A DNA stretch of 64,000 nucleotides from Chara braunii (lineage: Eukaryota; Streptophyta; Charophyceae; Charales; Characeae), in assembly GCA_003427395.1 (NCBI GenBank), contig BFEA01000006.1, positions 6,726,337 to 6,790,336 on the forward strand, in the 5' to 3' direction. Below are positions 20,933 through 31,437 of this stretch, one piece after another. A program made the position numbers and the translations under genes. Below the pieces are notes generated by a model that was not told the origin of the DNA, did not search any database, and worked only from the letters and a program-made list of their open reading frames with translations. Positions within the stretch are counted from its first letter, which is position 1, and the number at the start of each line of letters is the position of its first letter.

Positions 20933-22236
20933 GCAAGGCAGACCGCGGCAACACAGTCCGAGCAGCCGCAAAAGACACATCCTGGCAGAGAAGAAAACAA
21001 AAGATCGAAGTTAAACACTGCATTCTCATATCCAGATTATCCATAGCTAGCCACCAGAAACAGGCACCGGTGAAGTCCCTCGACCGGTTTCATCTGCCCA
21101 CCGAGCAGAACTCATCAGGAGGGTGAACCAAAGTTCGTGTGCCCAAAGAGGAGGCGAGAGTCGTGCCTCCTCTATTTAATTGTTTCCCCTACGTGTGCAA
21201 TCCATCTCCAATAGGTGTCTGCTTCTAGAGTACTAGAGCCTTCGACCTATGTCTGTCCTCGTCCCACTGTCCATCGCACCGAATGCAGAACGTCCTCGTA
21301 CTAGTGTCCCGAACTCTATCAGTCAAAACCTGTCTAGGTTCATCCAAAGTTAAAACCGGCTGTCTCAGTTACTGCCGGATTTACAGATCGGAGAAAAAGT
21401 CGAGGTTCCGATATGTAAAATACAGGTTACGAAAACTTTCCGTTATCATTTTTCGAACTATTATATTTCGAAACGTCAAAATTTCCAAAATGTATCCGTA
21501 CCAGGTAGCCGGGTAGGGACATCCGCCGAAAAACGAAAAGTTGCGATGGGCACCGGGGTACAGTCAAGTAAGGCAAATTCTTGAGTAGTATAAGTAGCGT
21601 CCAACCCCGCGGGGATTGGGTAAGTCGGGTTGATAGGATAGCTACAACAAATAGCATATTCGTACTGGTACGGTCTAACCTAGTTCCCCGCGTGGTATTC
21701 ACCCCATCCCGGTGGGGTTTACGTGTCGATTCGTCAAAGTCTCTCGGACTGTCCTTAGCATCGGGCCCACACCAGTAATATATAGTACGGCGAGAGGGAG
21801 ATGAAAAAGAAAGCTCAAAATATCTCGCGCTACGTCGTAAAAAGAAGTCTTGCCAAATCTAGATGAGAAGACAGATAGGAAATAAGAAAACAATAATCTT
21901 AAATACAATAAAATAAAAAATAAAAAGTAAAAATGAAAATAAAAAGACAACAAAACGAACCACAACGGAACAAAGTGAGAAAAGGAGATCTCCGAGATCT
22001 CAGGAGCTAAATCTGGACCATAGAGGTTACACTCAGAGATTCGAAGCTGGTGGATTCAGTGTAGTCGGGGGGCCTGGCACGTGTGCCAGCTCCCCAAGTT
22101 CGGTTCTCGGCAGTCGCGGGGCCATTCCAGTTCGTCATCTGAACCATCTGAAGTCGGTGGTGAATACGTCCACCATCGTGTTCAGTAAGCTGTTCTCCGG
22201 AGCCTTAGTCAAATTGGCTAGGGCACCGAGAGAGAG
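20933..22236 (-). repeat. Upstream pseudo-LTR of the Penelope-like element
   Basis: Direct repeat of 14667-15970 with the ribozyme, the 3' untranslated region and the last RT codons. It ends at GGGCACCGAGAGAG, where RT homology stops, so it is the 3' end of a 5'-truncated copy placed head to tail upstream of the fuller copy. Confidence 0.9.
21077..21123 (-). ncRNA. Hammerhead ribozyme, upstream copy
   Basis: Base-for-base identical to the motif at 14812-14858: CCCTC, CTGATGA, stem II, GAAA, palindromic ACCGGT, GTC, GAGGG. Cleavage is predicted between 21082 and 21081. Cleavage at both copies would release a unit-length RNA of about 6.3 kb. Confidence 0.88.
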
Positions 22237-22842
22237 CGAGAGAAGGGTACTCAGTTATCACATGAAATTGGACGTTAGAGATAGGCCAAGCAACACGATC
22301 CGAAAAAGATGTACAGATGAGCATAATAACTGAAATGTCAACGCGGCTAATCCCCTACGCGTTTTGATTGCCCCGTGAGCAATCTCGTCTGAGGGAATTT
22401 TCACCACTAACCACTGAACCGTTAATGTTTCACAGTAAAACGATTTAGAGGATGACGGCATTGATTACCCTGGCGCATAACCCAGGGGATTAAAGGAACT
22501 TAATTCCTCACAAACGGAGGAAGTCACATGAAAAGCCTCTTCAACACATATCTTCAAAAGTAAAATGCCGCTAGATTTCCAATTATTATCTAGTTATTCA
22601 GCCTGTCCAAACCAAAGTAAATCCAGGAGAGAGTTAGATGCAGGCGGAAAAGGATCCAGGAACTCCCACCAGTCTCATACGAAAAGAAGTGTCTACCTTG
22701 GACCAATCATGAGAACAAAGATGGACACGCTTCAAGTTTGCGCTATCCCCCCTGGATGACTGCAATTACACTTTTACCTGGCATACCAAGCCATTCTTCA
22801 GCAAATTATTTGACTTTTTTCATTCTACCCGCTTGGTTAAAC
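22237..22842. other. Non-coding spacer
   Basis: No gene or repeat recognised between the Penelope-like element and the LINE tail. Confidence 0.5.
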
Positions 22843-22865
22843 TTTTTTTTTTTTTTTTTTTTTTT
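22843..22865 (-). repeat. Poly-A tail of the LINE (T23 on the + strand)
   Basis: Homopolymer downstream of the LINE ORF in the LINE's orientation. Confidence 0.8.
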
Positions 22866-23136
22866 AACTTTCCTTCAGTGCTAGCGGTGCTGGTGAGGGC
22901 AGACACCGCTAGCGCCGGGGGAGAGGCTCCATCTATTGGTGGGGAGCATCACCTGTTGGAAAACGGGTCCAGCGTCCCTTACAAAGAAGAAAATTAGTGA
23001 ATACCGTGCCAGCATTGATTGCTCTTGGGCCCAGAGATTGACTGAGTAGGACACAATGACAAGCAGACTTTCTGGAAATACTGGTTGCTGTCGCTCAAAT
23101 GACATAACCCTTGCATTCCACCTATTACTGTTCTAC

Positions 23137-24504
23137 TTATTCCGCTCCATACCACTGCATCTCCACCATAGCTAGTTGATGAGGTGGAAAGGGATTGGGA
23201 ATGTCCGAGGGCGACTGTAGCGGGATGTCTTGACCCACTGTTGTCCAGTCTTTGAAGCAGATTTGATAGTCCCTTTTAATCATCTCCCCGTTGCCATCCT
23301 GAGCGCCTTCGTCGCCTTCCTGGGCACGTCCGCCATCCCACTTGATGGAGGCGATTCGCCCCCCATCCGTGCCGCCCAGCCAGTCCCCTGAGAATTGTTG
23401 GATTATTTGTTTTATATCTTTTTGAGCTTGAAACAGATCCAGCCAATTTTTGACTTTCTGCCATTGCACCATAAGTTCTTGGTGTATATATTGTTTAATC
23501 ATGTCAGTCATTTCCTCCCCCGATATGTAGACCTCTTCCATGACGTGTATACACTGTCTCCTCCAAATAGCCCACATGACGGCTCTCCTCCCTGTCTTGA
23601 ACATATTTTTTTTGAAGGTGCTACCCGAGGGGGAGGTCCATGCCTCGCGTAGTATTGCCCTCCAATCCCATGGCCAGGTCGACCCGGTGTCCACAAGGTT
23701 CCAGATTCTGTCCCACCATCGCCATGTTAGGACAGCCCCTGGACATTGCAAGAATATATGTTCTATGGTCTCCGGAATACTGCGGGAGGGGAACGTAGCG
23801 TGGCACGACTTGCACCACGGGAGCGCCAGTCCTTTCTGTTCCAGGTATGTGCGGTCTATTCGCCAGTCGTTAGTGGGTAGGCAGCAGTGTTCTATCTGCC
23901 ACTGCAGCGAGGCTAATTTTGCGGGCCTGGTGCTCGTAAGGGAGAACCACCGAATGGAGTGTATGACCTCAACTCCCACATTTAAGTGAGACCTCCAGCG
24001 GGACTTCACAATGTCCTTCAGATTTACCTTGGGGCGCAGAAGACGGTAGGTGGTCTTCACCGTCAAGTTGTGCAACTTTACATTCTTTGATTCATGGGTT
24101 CTGCGCGCGGGGGGCCACTGCCGCTCCTCAGGGTCAAAGGGGAGGTCTGCAATGCAGGTCTCCGGCTGGTATGCTATCCAATTATCCTTATCTCGTAGAA
24201 CCCGGATCCTGTACAGATCAGTATTCTGTCGCCGTCTCGTCACGTCCGGGTTGTATCTGATTAGCCTGTTGTCTTTCTCTTTGTGAAAGAGGTTGATCAG
24301 CGTTTCATCAGTATGGACTACCACAACGCTACCAACGCTTTCTGGGTCAAACTTAAACCACCAGTACCTCCTCAAGTCGTGCTTCGATAACGGCCAGCCA
24401 AATGCAATCTTGAATGAATTCATACTAGCACCCCAGGCCCACTCATCGCGAAAGTCGTGGCTCTTTAACAGCGGTGCCTTTCGGAGGTACTGGTAGCTTA
24501 ACAC
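23137..24504 (-). pseudogene. C-terminal part of LINE ORF2 (zf-RVT domain)
   Basis: 455 residues open from a GTG; no ATG, because the frame is the tail of a longer ORF2. Residues about 170-262 are the zf-RVT zinc domain that follows the RT in plant LINEs: WQIEHCCLPTNDWRIDRTYL, CKSC (Cys231, Cys234) and HIFLQC (His249, Cys254), then WWDRIWNLV. After it come FKTGRRAVMWAIWRR and an acidic/Gly-rich end. The N-terminal 160 residues are the linker after the RT thumb. The frame has no internal stop, so this is a young or lightly damaged insertion compared with its LTR neighbours. Confidence 0.8.
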
Positions 24505-24520
24505 AAGTTAACAGTTTAGT

Positions 24521-24640
24521 TTTTTCCAAGATTGTATGCCATTCATTCAGGATTACATTATGAATGCCCCGAGTCCAGATGGACCACAAAACCGTTTTCC
24601 TTGCCGTGCGAAACCAATTTGCCTTGGGAATTGCATCCAC
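24521..24640 (-). pseudogene. Fragment of a second, related LINE
   Basis: About 40 residues (NWFRTARKTVLWSIWTRGIH) align with FKTGRRAVMWAIWRR of the adjacent LINE, the segment after zf-RVT, but lie upstream of the other's 5' border. So it comes from a different copy. Confidence 0.55.
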
Positions 24641-25959
24641 TATAATCCACTATAATTTGGACAGTGAGGTAGGTGAAGGAGGATAGCTCACCAGTCCCAA
24701 GGCCGACCAGTATTCCAATGTAATCTATCTCCTTATCCTATCCCACCAACGCCATCTCCATATCCTACACTAATTCTGAATATAAGCCCTTTGGAGATCC
24801 AATGAAACTGCCCTACAGAGGAATCGACCTCGCAGGGTCCGCTGGCGGACAAACAATAGGAGCCGGCGACACTCATAATGCTCCAGCAGCCCTCCACGTA
24901 ATGACGCACGCAACCAGCTGCAGAAGAGACAAGAGCGACAACCATGGGGAACGACCTTATACTCTAGGGAAATGGTCAAATCCACGGAATGTTGATACTG
25001 CAATAGTCTATGAGGCTCGACTACTGGCCATTGCAGTCGAAAAAGTGCTTCCCTCCCTCCTCATGTATACATGGGGACTCTTGACCCAGTTTCCGGCAGG
25101 TGCTGCTCGCCACCAATAAATCGGAGCCATCACAACCTCTAGCGCCCCAGCCAGTGCTTAAAAAAAAACATTTGCAAACTGCAAACCGACCACCGAGCTG
25201 TTTGGGATCCTCAGAGACTTTGCAGTACCATCTTCCCCCAAACACAGCGCACCCTTATTTTGGTTGTACCTGACCGGAAATATAGCTTTGATATGTTCAC
25301 TATCAAGGTGCGTTATGTTTGGGGGGAGACGGTAATATAGATTTCTCCCCACCAAATGTATGCATCCAACAACACCATCCATAAACTGCCGACCTACCCA
25401 ATTATCATCCCTAAAAGTTGGACCCAACATCAAGAAGAGGTTTCATTTGTAAAATAAATAACAAGATAGGATTCGGCGCATACCAAAAGGGACGGCTGTT
25501 TTAACCTCATCCAGATTTTTCCCAAGTAATGGTCAAACGGTCAAGAGCTTCTCAATTCAGGCTTGGTTTTGTACCTGTTTTCATTAGTTTTCCACATATC
25601 CTTTGTTGTTACTATCCCATGCCTTACCCAACTCTTTGATGGGCTTTGTGCACCTTGAAAAGTCTGACTGTTGTGACCAATATATTCCATGCTTCACCCC
25701 TCTTCAATGGGTTTACTGCACTTTGGAAAGTCTGATTGTTAGGATCATTAGTGAGCCTGTTGCCAAAAAGGGCTTGTCTCATCACTTCCTCTCATCGGTG
25801 AAGGACTTGGCGGCCTTCTTTGTAGATATACGAAAGAGAGCCATAAATTGTATTTCTGCAGGTTCCCTCTAGCCATAGCTCTATCGCTGACATTTTAGGT
25901 GAAGGCGGCTGTCTAGGTAAGGACCAAAATGTCATGCTTTACGCATGCTTTTCCCAACC
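24641..25959. other. Non-coding spacer before element C
   Basis: No supportable gene. A 91-residue - strand frame at 25158-25433 has no recognised motif. Confidence 0.5.
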
Positions 25960-26927
25960 TGCAGTAACCCGTGTTCTACAGCAAGCCTGGGCCTCGAACG
26001 GAGCCCAGACAACACAGGCCGAACTCGGCCTGTGCCAGGCAGTGTGACCACGCACTGCCCTGGAAAGTCAAAAGTCTAAGTCAACTGTCAAAGGTACCAC
26101 GCCCAGGCCCTTGGTTGGATACACTCACTTGTTGTGCGCAGGGACCCAGACAACATCAAGACCACAGTGAGTTCGGTTTCAGGCCTATCTGGTCCGTCAT
26201 TTGCCTTGAGATCTCGACGGCCGAGAGTGGCAGCAACCACGGTCCAGACCCCGCATCAATGCTACATAAGCCTGGACCTCCTGGCTTGGGGAACATTCTG
26301 TCTTGCGTCAATGCTGACTTCACGCGTTGACTACGACGCTAGCACGGCACTGCGACGCTGGCTGGACGCTGGCTCTACGCTGGCATTTGGACGACTACGG
26401 CGACGCGCTGCTGGCTCGGCATGGTGGCCAGCTGGCAATTGTCTTTTGGGCATGCTGACGTGGTAGCTGCCACGCGCCGCCGCTGACGTGGCCACTGCCA
26501 CGTATACTGTTGCTGACGTGGCGAGGCTACGTGACTAGTATTGCTGTTCTGATTCATCGTCACTCGGGAGGAGATCGTGACTGTGGGGCAATCGTAGATA
26601 CGTACCTGGTTATTTCGACGTCAACATTGCTCCAGCTCGCTGACGAGGATTGATTGACGTGCCACGTGGCACATTGAGATAAAACTTCAGATTTGTGTTC
26701 GGACTATTGATTATTGAGGTGGCGAGCGAGGAGGGAGCCTGAAGCAAGAGTGGGCATTGTCTTCTTCTCCATTCTAAGTCTATTCTCCCTCCTCTCTCTT
26801 TCGTCTGTGTATGTTTCCCCATCTCATTTATCTGAACACGATTATGATTATTGACAATCATCAGCAGGTTGATATCTATCTGGGCTTGCATTGTTGACAA
26901 TTGTCTTCACGATCTGGGTTCGTTGCA
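25960..26927 (+). repeat. 5' LTR of element C
   Basis: 968 bases, TG...CA. Contains a GC-rich U3 with repeated CTGACGTGGC motifs around 26456-26525 and the G-box palindrome at 26660-26671, a CTACATAAG TATA-like box near 26268, and a CTCCCTCCTCTCTCTTTCG tract near the end. Confidence 0.92.
26660..26671. promoter_or_regulatory. G-box palindrome TGCCACGTGGCA (element C 5' LTR)
   Basis: Same perfect 12-mer as in element B's LTR and in C's 3' LTR at 34249-34260, preceded by GACG. Candidate bZIP/bHLH binding site. Confidence 0.6.
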
Positions 26928-26930
26928 ATT

Positions 26931-26942
26931 TGGTATCAGAGT
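26931..26942 (+). promoter_or_regulatory. Primer-binding site (initiator tRNA-Met)
   Basis: TGGTATCAGAGT, three bases after the LTR; TGGTATCAGAGC is the standard plant PBS complementary to the 3' end of tRNA-iMet. Confidence 0.9.
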
Positions 26943-28037
26943 TGTACTTTCGATGATGTGACTGACGACGATGACCTGTACAGAACGACGACGAAGAAGT
27001 GGTGACGCCTACAACCGAGGAGTTGACGTGGATAAGACTAGAACTGTGCACATCAGGTGCTGACGTGGCATTGGTATTCCGACAGGGGAAAATCCAGCAA
27101 GGAACTCGCTGCCATCCAGATCCCGATCGATCGCATCTGCGATCGGGATGCACTGCTGATGTGGCCAATGGTTGTGGAAGAGTGCTGACGTGGCAATCCT
27201 GACTCACCACTCGTCCATTGTGGTGAGTAGCTGCAGGCTGACATGGCATTGTCTTATGTGGCACTACATTACTGGCTGACGTGGCATTGTACGACGCGCT
27301 GATGTTGCTCCTGACGTGAACCCACTGATGATGCTGACTGGACTATAGTGATGGCGTGGCAGACTCAAGCGCTGCTGTGTTGGCACATTAGGGGATACAC
27401 GTGGCAGGCAGCGAAGTGACTTACTCGACGACGACATCGACGCACATTGCTGACGTGCACCCCATTGATGACTTTAACTGGACATGCTGACGTGGCATAC
27501 TCTTCGAGTTGCTGAGTTGGCATGCTAGGGGTGACACGTGGCAGGCACAGTTGTGCCTAAGTAAGAGTTGCATTCTGATGACTGAAGCGGCACGGCTGGA
27601 AGACTGATGTGGTTGTGGTGCCATACGTCAGATTGGGTGTTGTTCACACAGGACCGAAGAAGAAGAAGAAGCAGGGGAAGAACGCTACTATTGTTGTGAT
27701 TTTGTTGGTGGACTTACCTGTTGTCTTGTGTTGTGTTGTATGCCTGTGTACTTGTGTGTGTTGATCATCATGCTGGCCTGAGTCGCGGTACCTGAAATAG
27801 AATAGAACGTCATCACATTGAAAATAGAACAACAATCGGAATTAGTAAAAATTTATGTTCCTTGTTATTAAAATTTTATGTTCAGATAGTGTGAATTTGG
27901 TTCGGGTGACCATTAAATTATTGTCTCTTTTATTTATTTTGCAGTAGACCAACCCGGCCGACGAATTTTCTTGTTTCTGTCCTCCGAAAATGTCTCACTT
28001 CTAGAAATGTTCGCAAAAGTCTATCCTGACGAGGTTT
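26943..28037 (+). other. 5' leader of element C
   Basis: About 1.1 kb non-coding, with many copies of CTGACGTGGCAT and decayed CTGATGTGGC (27058, 27149, 27183, 27237, 27280, 27487), a continuation of the motif array of the LTR. Possible packaging region. Confidence 0.55.
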
Positions 28038-29900
28038 GTGACTACATTTTTGTGTCCTATTTCGATCACGCTCTCCGTGGGCGATGGACCGTCTGAGCCT
28101 AAGACTCGGACGCAGGCTGAGAATAAGAAACAAGAACTGTTGACTTTATGGAACCAGTTGTTGACCGAAATACATCTATCCGGACCGGATGCTGAACAAC
28201 ACATCCGTGATAGATTTGATTTGAAGACGGATGAAGACCATCTAAAGAAATCTATCACAGTTGTGGAAGTTGTGGCAGCCGGGATCGAAGTCTCCAAATT
28301 GGTTGCCCAGTGTCATCAGGCGCTGGACCTGTTTGCTTCAAAACAGGTGGAAGAACTAATGGAATTGACTCGTAAAGGCGATACTAAACCAGAAGTAAGC
28401 GAGGCTGTGATCGATGCAAACATCCAGCAGTTAAAAGAAACATTGGCTGCAGAAAAAAGAAAGAAAGAAGAGTTGTCCAGAAGAAGAGAACAGGAATAAA
28501 GAAGAGGACAAAAAGTCAAAGAAGTTAGATAGGTGATTGGAACAGAAACTGGAGAGAAGGCAGACATGTCTCAAATGTTGTCTCATGTTATGACTTACCT
28601 TACCTTCTTGGAAGAGAAAATTAACAGACAACAAACTCAATTAGATGAGATTGCTGTAGGACTCTGAACCATCACAAACATTGCGAAAGGAAAAAATCAG
28701 ATTGAGGGTAAGGAAGAAGATAGACAAGAAGAAAGAGAAGATAAGAAAGAAGTAAAAAAGTTTATGAGAGATGTCATGAAGTCTGCTGGTCCAACAATTA
28801 AGACAATGGACCGTCAAATCCACCATCCGCTCCGTCTAACTCCTCTCATTCGTCTCCTTCTCCCAAGTCTCCTTCTTCGACATCTCTAGGTAAGACAAGT
28901 GCAGAACCGGAGAAGCCAAAGAAGAACGAGAAAGTGAAAATGAAATTGCCTTTCACGTTTAGTAATAAGAAAGATGAGAGTTTGTTGCTTTGGATTGGTG
29001 AAATCCAAACGTATGTCAGCACTGCTCCGATCGAACCGGAATCCCAAGTTGCGTTCACCACCTCTTGTATGGAATTGAAGCCAAACAATGAGTGTTGGCT
29101 GAGGCCAACGCCGCGGGGTTTGAAGACATTGGCGGGTGCGCAAAGAAGTTGACCTTGAAACAATTCTTGGTCAAGATCAAGGACCATTTTCTCGACAAGA
29201 CAGCAGCCGACAAGTTATTTGACCAGTTAACAACGATTGGTCAAAAACATTGGACGTCGGTCGAGACTTTGTCCCGCGAAGTCGATCGATTGCTGCAGGT
29301 TCCAGGATTGAACCTGCAAGACAGCCAAGTGTTGTATATCTACTCTCGCGCGTTGCCTGAGCCCATCCGGGGACACCTGGCGGCCAAAGCAAAGTCGGGT
29401 AAGTATAACTATAGGCAATTTCGCGATCTTGCTCTGCAAAGGGAGCAAATGACTTCTCAAGTCCAAAATTCCTATGCAGCCGTAGTTAAATCTGGAGGAG
29501 GAGGAGGAGGAGGAAGGACGTACGATGGGAAACGAATTCTTTGGCGACAAAAGCGTGAGGACCACACCCTTGTTGTCTTCGATGATGACACAGTGGAAAA
29601 GTGACCAATAGAAGATAGGAATGAGAAGGATAACAACAACGACTCCGGGAAGGGGGAAGTCACTGTTGTTGTGGCCACCAGGGGACGGTTACCCAAAAAT
29701 TCAATAAGGAAGAAACCGCGCGCATTTCCATGGCACCCTGGCATTGCCGAAGGGAAGCCTTAGTTGAAGATGGGGATGACTCGTTAAACTTGGCAGGAGC
29801 GCATGGACAATGCGCAATGTCTTAAATGTGGCACACCAAGACACATGATCGCATACTGGTCGATGATTAGAAACCCAAAAGCGAGCAATCAGTAGGAGTA
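28038..29900 (+). pseudogene. gag: gag of element C
   Basis: Spread over three frames. 28038-28499 is an Asp/Glu/Lys-rich N-terminal part with coiled coil, closed by TAA. From 28934 comes the capsid start KLPFTFSNKKDESLLLWIGE, shifting near 29092 to the frame that holds LTLKQFLVKIKDHFLDK, SRALPEPIRGHLAAK (the family's PEP.RG motif) and a Gly-rich run GGGGGGGR. The frame ends at 29604. The knuckle at 29818-29859 reads CLKCGTPRHMIAYW: the last zinc-binding Cys is Trp. The gag is therefore non-functional as it stands. Confidence 0.75.
29818..29859 (+). other. Defective zinc knuckle of element C gag
   Basis: CX2CX4HX4 followed by Trp (TGG) where Cys is required. Confidence 0.7.
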
Positions 29901-29923
29901 GATGCGCATCTACTCCTACTGAG

Positions 29924-30651
29924 ATGAATGGTAAGAACGAACAGACAGGTAAGGCGCCTACGAACCCTTCCTACCCTTCTTCTCATATGGCAGAGGATGA
30001 TTCTTCCTTAGCCCATCATCCAGATCGCCCTGACATTGTCTTATGTTCTGTCTCTCTAGATGACTCCCTTGATGAGCTAGGTAATGAATTGTTAGCCTTA
30101 CGTAGCTCATGGGCGCGGAAAACAAAGTCTAAGGGCGAATTGTTGTTTGCGGATGTAGAAATCGCATGAACATGAGAAGGTGCGTTGTTGAATCTTGGAT
30201 CGACGAAGTCCTACATATCCGAGAAAGCAATCCGCAAGTTGCATCTCAGAATGAAGGTAAAAGACTTGTCTCGACCAATCACGACTATATTAGCAGACAA
30301 GAGTACGATCGCTGTCTCCAGTATGTTGGTCGTATTAAGTGTCAGTTTAGAACTAAAGAAGGGAAGAAGATTATGCATAAGATATCCTTCGTAGTTGAAA
30401 AGAATTTGCCTTTTGATCTCATTCAGGGTATGGACTGGCACGAAGAAGCCAACCCAGACATTGATTTCAAAGGTAAGGTTGTGCAACTTAAGGACGCACA
30501 ATCTGAAATGAAACCTATCAAGTTATATCATAAGTCTGACTCTGACTCTAGTTTGTTTTTTTGTTGTATGAGTTATCCAACTTTTCGTTCGATGGTTTCA
30601 AAGAAAAAGTTGGAACAGGAAGTTATGATGGTATTAGTAAAAAAAAAATGA
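29924..30651 (+). pseudogene. pol: Aspartic protease remnant of element C
   Basis: The leader segment (SKGELLFADVEI) runs to a TGA, and the active-site segment reads ALLNLGSTKSYIS: Asn stands where the catalytic Asp is found in relatives (compare ALID in element A), so the protease is dead. A frame change moves the C-terminal part, with FDLIQGMDWHEEANPD (the 'ILGMDWL' motif), to another frame; it continues through the linker FFCCMSYPTFRSMV to 30651. Confidence 0.75.
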
Positions 30652-31437
30652 CGAGTCTTTTTTTTCTTGCCCTTCAACTATTGAAAGTCTTCTTTATGAG
30701 TTTAAAGATCTGCAGACTGAACCTTCCGGAATCACGGAACGTGCTATTAAGCACGACATTCAAATCATTCTGGGTAGTAAGATTACTAAGGGCCCTATCT
30801 ACCGAATGTCTCAAAGAGAAGTTAAGGAACTTAAGAAACAACTGCAGGACCTTACTGACAAGGGATGGATTCACCCTAACTCATCTCCCTATGGTGCACC
30901 CGTCTTGTTTGTGCCCCAAAAGGAATGTGAACTGCATCTTTGCATTGACTACCGAGGGTTGAATGTCATCACTGTCAAGAACGCCGAACCGCTTCCTCGC
31001 ATTGATGACCTACTTAATCGACTGCGGGGTTGTATTTCAGTAAGATTGATATAAAGTCTGGGTACCATCAGATCAAGGTGGAACCTGCAGATCAACATAA
31101 GACTGCATTTCGAACAAGGTATGACTATTACGAGTTCGTGGTAATGCCTTTCAGATTGACAAATGCCCCTGCGACGTTCCAACGATCAATGAATGAATTG
31201 TTTCGTCAATGGCTCGATCAGTTCGTTATTGTCTATCTTGATGATATTCTCGTGTATAATAAAACGTTAGAAGAACACGAGAAAGATCTTCGTCTAGTAC
31301 TAGAGAAGTTGCGAGAGGACAACTTCAAGATAAATTCAAAGAAGTTTGAGTTTGCTAAGTCTGAAGTCTTATACTTAGGACATATAGTGAACGAAGAAGA
31401 CCTTAGACCGAAAGAAAAGAAAATATCAGCAATTTGA
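30652..31437 (+). pseudogene. pol: Reverse transcriptase of element C
   Basis: Two overlapping frames. 30806-31054 has [36 protein letters not shown] and [11 protein letters not shown]; 31030-31437 has [27 protein letters not shown] (Arg for the usual Gly), FVIVYLDDILVY (YLDD at 31234-31245, both Asp intact) and VLYLGHIVNEE. The shift between frames is a one- or two-base indel near 31035. A TGA follows KISAI at a Trp position. Confidence 0.8.

Larger units (their letters stand above)
14667..22236 (-). mobile_element. Penelope-like retroelement with N-terminal GIY-YIG nuclease and hammerhead ribozymes
   Basis: Two direct repeats of about 1304 bases (14667-15970 and 20933-22236) flank a - strand coding region. 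Read 5' to 3' on the - strand this gives a CxxC ORF, a CCHC zinc knuckle with a coiled coil, a SAP-like segment, a GIY-YIG nuclease and a Penelope-type reverse transcriptase. Each repeat contains the same 47-base hammerhead motif. Penelope-like elements are known to have such pseudo-LTRs and ribozymes, and a green-lineage clade (Chlamys, from memory) places GIY-YIG before the RT and can carry SAP. The coding region has several stops and frameshifts. Both outer borders are GA-rich microsatellite. Confidence 0.85.
22843..24510 (-). mobile_element. 5'-truncated L1-type LINE
   Basis: A - strand ORF with a zf-RVT domain is followed by about 270 bases of 3' untranslated DNA and then a 23-base A run (T23 at 22843-22865 on the + strand), the tail of target-primed reverse transcription. 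RT and endonuclease parts are absent, as in most LINE copies. The 5' border lies at about 24504-24520, where sequence of a different LINE copy begins. No clear target-site duplication was found. Confidence 0.78.
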
